In this document: in pieces, positions 16,216 to 22,921 of the stretch
Numbering within the stretch: position 1 is the first letter of the stretch
Layout: each line of letters opens with the position of its first letter
Source: Pelagimonas sp017744045
GTDB lineage: Bacteria; Pseudomonadota; Alphaproteobacteria; Rhodobacterales; Rhodobacteraceae
Assembly: GCF_017744045.1 (NCBI RefSeq)
Contig: NZ_JAGHRD010000006.1
Length of the DNA: 64,000 bases
Direction: 5' to 3' (one strand)
Program-made: the position numbers and the translations under genes
The notes under the pieces: generated by a model
What the model was told of the DNA's origin: nothing
What the model saw: only the letters and a program-made list of their open reading frames with translations
The model's database searches: none

Positions 16216-16944
16216 ATGGCAATTCTCGACAAACACGCAGTCCTTGAGAAAAACGTCACCCTTTTGGCAATCTTTGCCTTTCTCGTGGTGACAATCGGGG
16301 GCCTGGTGCAGATCGTACCGCTCTTCTACCTCGAAAACACCATCGAGGATGTAGAGGGAATGCGTCCCTACACCCCTCTCGAGCTCACCGGGCGCGAAGT
16401 CTATATCCGCGAAGGCTGCTATGTCTGCCATTCGCAGATGATCCGCCCGATGCGCGACGAGGTGGAACGTTACGGTCACTACTCTCTCGCTGCAGAGAGC
16501 CAGTATGACCATCCGTTCCAGTGGGGCTCCAAGCGGACAGGTCCTGACCTGGCCCGTGTGGGCGGTCGTTACTCGGATGAGTGGCAGATCGACCACCTGC
16601 GCGATCCGCAATCGGTTGTTCCGGAATCGGTGATGCCGAAATACGGCTTCCTCGAGGCCAAAATGATCGACGGCAAATATGTTGGCGAGCTGATGGCTAC
16701 ACATCGTCTGGTGGGTGTCCCTTACACCCAAGAGATGATCGACAACGCTCAGGCAGACTTTGCCGCGCAGGCGGATCCGGACAGCGATTATGACGGTCTG
16801 CTGGAACGCTATGGTGACAAGGTCAATGTGCGCAACTTTGACGCCCGCGCCGGTGTCTCTGAGGCGGACGCGCTGGTCGCTTACCTGCAAATGCTGGGCA
16901 CCCTGGTCGACTTCTCGACCTTTACGCCTGACGCAAGCCGCTAA
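16216..16944 (+). CDS. ccoO: cbb3 oxidase subunit II, monoheme cytochrome c
   Basis: The 242-residue protein has one N-terminal membrane helix (about 14-36) and a periplasmic heme domain with CYVCH at 68-72, followed by SQMIRP, the CcoO signature. The axial Met probably lies in ESVMPKYGFL. It passes electrons from CcoP to CcoN. It lies 14 bp after ccoN and is preceded by AAGGAGGACC. Confidence 0.96.
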   Translation: MAILDKHAVLEKNVTLLAIFAFLVVTIGGLVQIVPLFYLENTIEDVEGMRPYTPLELTGREVYIREGCYVCHSQMIRPMRDEVERYGHYSLAAESQYDHPFQWGSKRTGPDLARVGGRYSDEWQIDHLRDPQSVVPESVMPKYGFLEAKMIDGKYVGELMATHRLVGVPYTQEMIDNAQADFAAQADPDSDYDGLLERYGDKVNVRNFDARAGVSEADALVAYLQMLGTLVDFSTFTPDASR

Positions 16945-16955
16945 GGAGAACGGAT

Positions 16956-17153
16956 ATGGAAACCTATTCATTCCTGCGCGAACTTGCCGATAGCTGGGCG
17001 CTTTTGGTGATGTTCTCGATCTTCATCGGCATCGGTCTCTGGGCGTTTCGCCCAGGCAGCCGCGCCATTCATGACGACACGGCCAATATCCCGTTCCGCC
17101 ATGATGATCGTCCTGCCCCCCTTCGGGGTGACGACAAACCCGCCGCGGATTAA
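16956..17153 (+). CDS. ccoQ: cbb3 oxidase small subunit CcoQ
   Basis: The 65-residue single-helix protein (helix about 13-31, with SWALLVMFSIFIGIGLWAF) has a polar C-terminal tail. Its size, position between ccoO and ccoP and SD (AAGGAG) match CcoQ, which stabilises the complex and in Rhodobacter modulates signalling. Confidence 0.9.
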   Translation: METYSFLRELADSWALLVMFSIFIGIGLWAFRPGSRAIHDDTANIPFRHDDRPAPLRGDDKPAAD

Positions 17154-17167
17154 GGAGGCGAGGAACA

Positions 17168-18046
17168 ATGAGTGACAAGAAAAACGACGATCTCGACTAT
17201 GAGACAACAGGCCATGTCTGGGACGGTATTCACGAATACAACAAGCCGCTCCCGAAATGGTGGGTCTGGACCTTCTACGCCACCATCGTCTGGGGCATCG
17301 GTTATTCGATCGCCTACCCTGCCTGGCCGATGATCAGCGAAGCCACCCCTGGCTTGCTGGGGTATTCGACCCGTGGCGAGGTGGCAGCGGAAATCGACCG
17401 TGTGACTGAGGCGAACTCGGCAATCAACGCCAAGCTGGCTGCGGCCGAGCTGACCGCGATTGCAGATGACTCCGAGCTGAGCACTTATGCCAACAATGCT
17501 GGTAAGGCCGTGTTCAACACTTGGTGTGTCCAGTGCCACCAGGTGAATGGCAAAGGGGCCAAAGGCTATCCGACCCTTTCGGATGACGATTGGCTCTGGG
17601 GGGGCTCCATCGAGGAGGTCCACCACACGGTCAGCCATGGCGTGCGCAACGAAACTAGCGACGATGCGCGCTATTCGGAAATGCCTGCCTTTGGCCGCGA
17701 CGAGCTGCTGGAGAAAGAGGAGATTGTCCAGGTTGCAAACTATGTGATGCAACTGGGTGGCAATACGCCTGCGGATGCCGCAGCTGCTGAGGCCGGTGCC
17801 GAGGTCTTTGCCGATAACTGCTCCTCCTGCCACGCAGAGGACGGGACCGGTGACCGCAGCCAGGGTGCTCCGAACCTGACCGACGCGATCACGCTGTTTG
17901 GTGACAGCTATGAGGACATCCTCGAAACTGTGACCAATGCCCGGTTTGGCGTCATGCCATCCTGGAACGACCGGTTGAGCGAAGCGGAAATCCGCGCCGT
18001 ATCGGCCTATGTGCATGGTCTGGGCGGCGGCGAAGCCTCCGAATAA
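17168..18046 (+). CDS. ccoP: cbb3 oxidase subunit III, diheme cytochrome c
   Basis: The 292-residue protein has an N-terminal helix (about 31-50) and two heme sites, CVQCH (120-124) and CSSCH (218-222). The family opening ETTGHVWDGIHEYNKPLPKWW is present. It is the electron entry subunit and the last gene of the operon; a strong terminator follows 23 bp after the stop. Confidence 0.96.
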   Translation: MSDKKNDDLDYETTGHVWDGIHEYNKPLPKWWVWTFYATIVWGIGYSIAYPAWPMISEATPGLLGYSTRGEVAAEIDRVTEANSAINAKLAAAELTAIADDSELSTYANNAGKAVFNTWCVQCHQVNGKGAKGYPTLSDDDWLWGGSIEEVHHTVSHGVRNETSDDARYSEMPAFGRDELLEKEEIVQVANYVMQLGGNTPADAAAAEAGAEVFADNCSSCHAEDGTGDRSQGAPNLTDAITLFGDSYEDILETVTNARFGVMPSWNDRLSEAEIRAVSAYVHGLGGGEASE

Positions 18047-18069
18047 TCAGCGCTTGAAACCAGAAAATC

Positions 18070-18104
18070 GGGCCTCTCACAGCAATGTGAGAGGCCCTTT
18101 TTTT
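18070..18104 (+). terminator. Terminator of ccoNOQP
   Basis: A perfect 12-bp stem (GGGCCTCTCACA with its complement) around the loop GCAA is followed by TTTTTTT. It separates ccoNOQP from the GGDEF gene. Confidence 0.93.
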
Positions 18105-18117
18105 GTGTCAGGGGACA

Positions 18118-19644
18118 ATGTTAACGCTTTGTAAAGACTTTCAGTCAAATTTGATCAAAGCCAAATCTGCCCCTTTGCCTATGACAGTAACAGACACACA
18201 TTTGACCGCACCTAGCCCCTGCGCGCCAAGGGCTTTTGTCGATGCATTTGACCAATTCCCCGAGCCAGTGATCCTGACGGATCTGGCGCGGCGCGTTATC
18301 TGGTGCAACGCCCATTTCGAAAACCTGCTGGGATATGATCTGAGCATACTTCAAGGCGCCAGCACCCGTTCGCTTTATGCCAACAGGCAAGACTTCGATG
18401 ACATCGGGGGCAAACGGGCCATTCCCAAACGCGATCTCGACAGACGATGCTACACTGCAGAATACCGGCACAAGGATGGGGCCAGGATCTTTGCAGAAAC
18501 CACCAGTTGGCCGGTCAAGGATGCCGAGGGTCAGTTGATTGGCTTTGCCGCTATTCTGCGTGACAAAACCGCCACCTATCGTGTGAACCAGGCGCTGTCT
18601 GACCTATATCGGATTTCCTCGTCTCAATCCCTGACCGGGTCCGAGAAAATTGACGCCATCCTTGCCCTGGGCCGGCGCTTTTTTGGCTTGCCCATCGCCC
18701 TGGTCAGCCTCATTCGCGACGACAAGTTCACGGTGTTGTTTTCCAATTGCGCCCATGCGGATATTCCGCCCACGACGCAATTCTGCCTCGATGAAACCTT
18801 TTGCCATCAAACCCTAAAGATGGGCGGGCCCCATGCGGTGCACCAGATTGACGAAAATTCCGATGCACAGACCCGCGCGGTCGGCGACAAGACCGGATTG
18901 CAGGCCTATATCGGCCTGCCGCTGACCGTCGATGGTGAACGTTTCGGTACATTGGGCTTTTCCGGGCCCGCGGCCAGGCCCGCCTTTGGCAAGGCGGATT
19001 TTGATGTGCTGAAACTCTGCGGTGCCTGGATTGCGCAGGAATTATCGCTGGAGATGAGCTATCAGGCGCTGACCCGTGAAGCGCAGCAGGATTGGTTGAC
19101 CGGCGCGGGCACCAATCGTGCCTTTCGCAAGACGCTGAACACGGCCTTTGCCAAGACCAGAATGTCGCCCTCATCTGCGCAACTGATCCTGTTCGATATC
19201 GACCATTTCAAATCGATCAATGATCGCTTTGGCCATGATCGCGGGGATGTTGTGCTGCGCTCCATTGCGCAGGCGGTTCAAGAGAAACTGGGGCGGGATC
19301 TACAGCTCTATCGGATCGGCGGTGAGGAATTTGCAGTAATTTTAGAGCAGTGTGACACACAGTTTGCCGTCGATTTGGCCGAATCCCTGAGAGAGGCCAT
19401 CGCCTCTTTGGCATTGGGCTTTGACACCAGCGCGAGCTTTGGTGTGTCCCCTGCGGCCAAGGGGTTCAAAACCGAAAATGACTGGCTGAAATGTGCGGAT
19501 CTGGCGCTTTATGCGGCCAAGCACAATGGCCGCAACCAGGTGGTCACCAATAACGGCGTGCCCTCCCTGAGAGTGAGCGGCAAATGCCCGATGACCTCCT
19601 GCCCGGAAAGCGAAGAATGTAACGCGCGACGCAGCTCGGCTTGA
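18118..19644 (+). CDS. PAS-GAF-GGDEF protein, probable diguanylate cyclase
   Basis: The 508-residue cytoplasmic sensor has a PAS domain (about 40-155, FPEPVILTDLARRVIWCN), a GAF domain (about 165-310) and a GGDEF domain (about 335-490). The active site is GGEEF (401-405) and the metal/phosphate motif FDIDHFKSINDRFGHDRGD is intact, so c-di-GMP synthesis is likely. No RxxD inhibitory site precedes GGEEF. There is no EAL domain. The ATG at 18118 has AGGGGA directly upstream; a TTG at 18103 would lie in the ccoP terminator. The gene sits between the two halves of the cco cluster, so it may link oxygen or redox state to c-di-GMP. The C-terminal tail is Cys-rich (CPMTSCPESEEC). Confidence 0.88.
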   Translation: MLTLCKDFQSNLIKAKSAPLPMTVTDTHLTAPSPCAPRAFVDAFDQFPEPVILTDLARRVIWCNAHFENLLGYDLSILQGASTRSLYANRQDFDDIGGKRAIPKRDLDRRCYTAEYRHKDGARIFAETTSWPVKDAEGQLIGFAAILRDKTATYRVNQALSDLYRISSSQSLTGSEKIDAILALGRRFFGLPIALVSLIRDDKFTVLFSNCAHADIPPTTQFCLDETFCHQTLKMGGPHAVHQIDENSDAQTRAVGDKTGLQAYIGLPLTVDGERFGTLGFSGPAARPAFGKADFDVLKLCGAWIAQELSLEMSYQALTREAQQDWLTGAGTNRAFRKTLNTAFAKTRMSPSSAQLILFDIDHFKSINDRFGHDRGDVVLRSIAQAVQEKLGRDLQLYRIGGEEFAVILEQCDTQFAVDLAESLREAIASLALGFDTSASFGVSPAAKGFKTENDWLKCADLALYAAKHNGRNQVVTNNGVPSLRVSGKCPMTSCPESEECNARRSSA

Positions 19645-19652
19645 TACAAATC
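19639..19652. promoter_or_regulatory. Orphan FNR box (TTGATACAAATCAA) at the end of the GGDEF gene
   Basis: This perfect TTGAT-N4-ATCAA site overlaps the stop codon of the GGDEF gene. No convincing protein gene starts within the next 150 bp on the plus strand, but a strong hairpin with T residues ends at about 19804. A class II start would fall near 19687. Confidence 0.7.
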
Positions 19653-19686
19653 AAGGAAGCCCGAGATTCGTTTTGGCAAACTGTCC

Positions 19687-19804
19687 TCAGAAAGACTTGG
19701 GGACCTCCCCCCATGTCACAAAACACCCCGGCCCCAGTGCCGAGGCGTATTGCGCCGATGCCCTGTCCTGTTCGCGCGTTTCCTAGGGTATCGGCGCATT
19801 TTCT
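19687..19804 (+). ncRNA. Candidate FnrL-dependent small RNA (about 118 nt)
   Basis: The start is inferred at 41.5 bp from the centre of the orphan FNR box. The end is the intrinsic terminator-like hairpin 19751-19798 followed by TTTTCTATTT. A weak -10-like CAAACT lies at 19677. A 38-codon ORF could begin at 19713, but it runs through the hairpin and has poor support. Existence, strand and 5' end are predictions. Confidence 0.35.
19751..19804 (+). terminator. Long hairpin with T-rich tail downstream of the GGDEF gene
   Basis: The arms TGCGCCGATGCCCT and AGGGTATCGGCGCA pair over 14 bp with one non-Watson-Crick position, and TTTTCTATTT follows. It may terminate the GGDEF transcript, the candidate small RNA, or both. 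It also abuts the 3' end of the minus-strand small ORF. Confidence 0.7.
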
Positions 19805-19952
19805 ATTTCACGCTTCCCCGAGTTGACCGCCAGCGATGCGGCACCCGATCAAGGTCGGCCAGATGCACGGGTGTCTGCGGGTGCTCCAGATGAAACTTAT
19901 GTAAGTTTTGCCGAGAGGCGAGCAGCATGGAATTTGCGAGAATATTAAACAT
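19803..19952 (-). CDS. Small unrecognised protein, 49 residues
   Basis: The ATG at 19952 is preceded by a near-perfect ribosome site (AAAGGAG, 6-7 nt spacing), which is the main evidence. The product begins MFNILANSMLLASRQNL and continues with a basic, His-rich, soluble tail. It is divergent from the LysR gene 95 bp away, and small basic proteins divergent from LysR genes are common in Rhodobacterales. I recognise no family. It could be the LysR target. Conservation is untested. Confidence 0.5.
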   Translation of the reverse strand: MFNILANSMLLASRQNLHKFHLEHPQTPVHLADLDRVPHRWRSTRGSVK

Positions 19953-20047
19953 AGCCAGCTCCTTTGTTGACTTTCTGCGCACCAATATGCTGAAATCGCC
20001 GCCATCAAGCCAGCCAACTATCTTTCCAAAATGTAAGCTGAACTTAA

Positions 20048-20923
20048 ATGAAATGGTCCTCTCTCCCGCCTCTGGCCCCGCTCAAGGCCTTTGCCGCCTA
20101 TGCCGATACCGGGTCGGTATCGGCCGCCGGGGCGCGGTTGAATGTCAGTCATGCGGCGATCAGCCAGCATATTCGCCAGCTTGAGGGGCATCTGAATATC
20201 GCCTTGGTGGATCGGTCCGGACGACAGATGGTTTTGACACTCGAAGGGCGCGCCCTGGCGAATGCGCTGCTGGATGGTTTCGGCACCATTGCCGAAGCGG
20301 TTGAGGCGCTTTCAGAGCAGGAGGATCAGCGGCCCTTGCAAATATCCTGCACGCCCAGCTTTGCCTCTTGCTGGTTGATGCCGCGCCTGGCCCGGTTTCG
20401 CGAGAAACACGGCAATATCGATATGATGATCGATCCCAACCCCAATCTCGTCACGCTGACCCCCGGCGGTATTGATGTGGCCATTCGCTATGGCACGGGC
20501 GGCTGGTCAGGCTTGGAAAATCGCGCGCTTTTTCCGGCGCAACTGGTGCTTGTCGGTGCGCCGGACCTGTTCCCCGACAAGGTGCCCCGCACAAATGCCG
20601 AATTGCAAAAGCTGCCCTGGCTCAATGAGTTGGGCACGAACGAAGCCTCACTTTGGCTGGAACGCAAAGGGCTGAAACGCGATCAGATCACCTCGATCAC
20701 CGATGCGCCGGGCAACCTGGTGCTGGACGGGCTGCGCAGCGGTCAGGGAATCGCCGTTGTCACGCGCCTTGCGGTGGCCGAGGATATCGCCTCGGGCCGG
20801 TTGATCATCCTGCATGAGGAAAACACCGGGGCGAGCTATCATCTGGTCACGCGCCCCGGATTGCAGCGCCCAGCCCTGCGGGCATTTTGTCGCTGGATCT
20901 TGGACGAAGCCCGAAAAACCTAA
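20048..20923 (+). CDS. LysR-family regulator, GcvA-like
   Basis: The 291-residue protein has the N-terminal HTH typical of GcvA/AmpR-type members: LAPLKAFAAYADTGSVSAAG, then NVSHAAISQHIRQLEGHL and DRSGRQMVLTLEGRAL. The effector domain spans about 90-290. It lies between ccoNOQP and ccoGHIS, but its target is more likely the divergent small ORF than the oxidase. Effector unknown. Confidence 0.9.
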   Translation: MKWSSLPPLAPLKAFAAYADTGSVSAAGARLNVSHAAISQHIRQLEGHLNIALVDRSGRQMVLTLEGRALANALLDGFGTIAEAVEALSEQEDQRPLQISCTPSFASCWLMPRLARFREKHGNIDMMIDPNPNLVTLTPGGIDVAIRYGTGGWSGLENRALFPAQLVLVGAPDLFPDKVPRTNAELQKLPWLNELGTNEASLWLERKGLKRDQITSITDAPGNLVLDGLRSGQGIAVVTRLAVAEDIASGRLIILHEENTGASYHLVTRPGLQRPALRAFCRWILDEARKT

Positions 20924-20939
20924 ATTAGAGATTCAGTAT

Positions 20940-20953
20940 TTGATGCAGGTCAA
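20940..20953. promoter_or_regulatory. FNR box (TTGATGCAGGTCAA) upstream of ccoG
   Basis: This FNR/FnrL consensus site is centred about 71 bp before the ccoG GTG start. It shows that ccoGHIS has its own FnrL-controlled promoter separate from ccoNOQP. The ATG at 20943 lies inside this site and is therefore an unlikely start. Confidence 0.85.
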
Positions 20954-21017
20954 GGCTGCGCAGGTCGGCTTTTGGGAAAACACGCATCGACAAAATCCCT
21001 TAACGGAGCGATTCCCC

Positions 21018-22454
21018 GTGTCCGACAATACGACCCCTCCCTCCCTTTACGCGGCGCGCGAGCCAGTTTTCCCAAAACGAGTCAGCGGTGCATTTCGCAA
21101 CATGAAATGGATCATCATGTTGGTGACATTGGGGATTTACTATCTAACACCTTGGATTCGTTGGGATCGCGGGCCGCAACTGCCGGATCAGGCGGTGCTG
21201 GTCGATCTTGCCAACCGTCGCTTTTATTTCTTCTGGATCGAGATCTGGAGCCACGAGTTTTACTTTGTCGCCGGGCTGTTGATCATGGCCGGGCTAGGGC
21301 TGTTCCTGTTCACCTCGGCCCTGGGTCGGGTCTGGTGCGGCTACGCCTGCCCGCAAACGGTGTGGACCGACCTGTTCATTCTGGTGGAACGCTGGATTGA
21401 AGGCGACAGAAACGCCCGCCTGCGCCTGCATCGCCAAAAGAAATGGGATCTTCGCAAGCTGCGGCTGCGTGTCACCAAGTTTATCGCCTGGTTCGTGATT
21501 GGCCTCGCCACTGGTGGCGCTTGGGTGTTCTATTTTGCCGATGCGCCGACGCTTCTGGTGGATCTGGTCACCGGCCAAGCGCACCCAATCGCCTACACCA
21601 CCATGCTGACCCTGACCGCGACCACCTTTTTCTTTGGCGGGATCGCGCGGGAACAGATCTGCATCTATGCCTGCCCCTGGCCGCGTATTCAGGCGGCGAT
21701 GATGGACGAAGACACGCTGACCATCGGTTATCGCGACTGGCGCGGTGAACCCCGCGGCAAGCTGCGCAAGCAACAGGATGCCAGCCAAGAGACCGGTGAT
21801 TGCATCGATTGCATGGCCTGCGTGAATGTTTGCCCCATGGGGATCGACATTCGCGATGGACAACAGATGGAATGCATCACCTGCGGCCTCTGCATCGATG
21901 CCTGTGACGAGATGATGGACAAGATCGGCAAGCCACGCGGGCTGATCGACTATCTCGCCCTGTCGGATGAGCCGCGCGAACGCGAAGGCAAACCACCACG
22001 CTCGGTTTGGAAGCATATCTTCCGCGTGCGCACCATGATGTATACCACCCTGTGGTCACTGGTCGGCGTCGGGCTGGTTTTTGCCCTGTTCATCCGCCCC
22101 GCCATCGAGATGACCGTCGCCCCGGTGCGCAACCCGGTCTATGTCACCATGTCCGACGGATCGATCCGCAACACATATGACATCCGCCTGCTGAACAAAC
22201 ATGGCGAAGACCGCCCGTTCCGCCTGACCCTCAAGGCCGACCCAACCATGCGTCTGCAACTGGAAGGCACACCCTATGAAACGGTCACGGTCAAAGCCAA
22301 TGAGACGCTGCTGCAAAAGGTCCATGTGATCGCACCGCGTCATTCGGACCCGGCCAAGGGTGGCCGCGCTGACATCCGGTTCTGGGTCGAAGATTTGACC
22401 ACCGGGGACCGCGCCCATAATGATACTGTCTTTAACGGACGAGATGACCAATGA
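21018..22454 (+). CDS. ccoG: CcoG, cbb3 oxidase assembly ferredoxin-like membrane protein
   Basis: The 478-residue membrane protein has several helices, the N-terminal segment VWCGYACPQTVW and two 4Fe-4S motifs, CIDCMACVNVCPMG and CITCGLCIDACDE. It is the FixG/RdxA family, shown in Rhodobacter to act as a copper reductase for CuB assembly. The GTG at 21018 is preferred: it has GGAG at about 9 nt, gives the usual SDNTTPPSLYAAREP opening, and places the start downstream of the FNR box. It overlaps ccoH by 4 bp. Confidence 0.93.
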   Translation: MSDNTTPPSLYAAREPVFPKRVSGAFRNMKWIIMLVTLGIYYLTPWIRWDRGPQLPDQAVLVDLANRRFYFFWIEIWSHEFYFVAGLLIMAGLGLFLFTSALGRVWCGYACPQTVWTDLFILVERWIEGDRNARLRLHRQKKWDLRKLRLRVTKFIAWFVIGLATGGAWVFYFADAPTLLVDLVTGQAHPIAYTTMLTLTATTFFFGGIAREQICIYACPWPRIQAAMMDEDTLTIGYRDWRGEPRGKLRKQQDASQETGDCIDCMACVNVCPMGIDIRDGQQMECITCGLCIDACDEMMDKIGKPRGLIDYLALSDEPREREGKPPRSVWKHIFRVRTMMYTTLWSLVGVGLVFALFIRPAIEMTVAPVRNPVYVTMSDGSIRNTYDIRLLNKHGEDRPFRLTLKADPTMRLQLEGTPYETVTVKANETLLQKVHVIAPRHSDPAKGGRADIRFWVEDLTTGDRAHNDTVFNGRDDQ

Positions 22455-22921
22455 CCAAGACTGAACGCAAACTGACAGGTTGGCATGTGCTGATGATCTT
22501 TGGCGGTGCCTTTGGGGTGATCATCGCCGTGAATATGGTGCTGGCCTTTAGCGCGGTGAAAACCTTTCCGGGGCTGGAGACCAAGAACTCTTATATCGCC
22601 AGCCAGACCTTTGATGACCGCCGCGCCGCGCAAGAGGCGCTGGGTTGGACGGTTGAGGCCCGCAATACGGGCGGCTTGCTGATCCTTGCGATCAGCAAAG
22701 CCGACGGCACCCCGGTGCAGGTGGGCAAGCTGACGGCGGTTCTGGGCCGCCCCACCCATGTCAAAGAAGACCGCGAGCCGGATTTCCAGTTCGACGGTCG
22801 CGCTTATGTGGCACGCGAAACCCTCGCGCCCGGCAATTGGAACATCCGCATGAAGGCCACCGCCCTGGACGGGACCCCGTTTGAACAGCGCGTTGTGTTT
22901 GAGGTGAAGGATCCGTCATGA
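22451..22921 (+). CDS. ccoH: CcoH/FixH family protein
   Basis: The 156-residue protein has one N-terminal membrane helix (about 10-34) and a periplasmic domain (GLETKNSYIASQTFDD, then APGNWNIRMKATALDG) typical of FixH. It is needed for cbb3 oxidase assembly. ATGA overlaps on both sides couple it to ccoG and ccoI. Confidence 0.93.
   Translation: MTKTERKLTGWHVLMIFGGAFGVIIAVNMVLAFSAVKTFPGLETKNSYIASQTFDDRRAAQEALGWTVEARNTGGLLILAISKADGTPVQVGKLTAVLGRPTHVKEDREPDFQFDGRAYVARETLAPGNWNIRMKATALDGTPFEQRVVFEVKDPS

Noticed and set aside
18150..18159. TTTGATCAAA palindrome early in the GGDEF gene
   Set aside because: It lacks the four-base spacer of a FNR site and lies within coding sequence.
19713..19826. 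38-codon ORF starting at 19713
   Set aside because: It has a weak ribosome site, reads through the hairpin of the candidate terminator and shows no protein-like pattern.
20814..21017. Upstream ATG starts (20814, 20943) for ccoG
   Set aside because: 20814 lies within the LysR gene and 20943 within a FNR box; neither extends family similarity.
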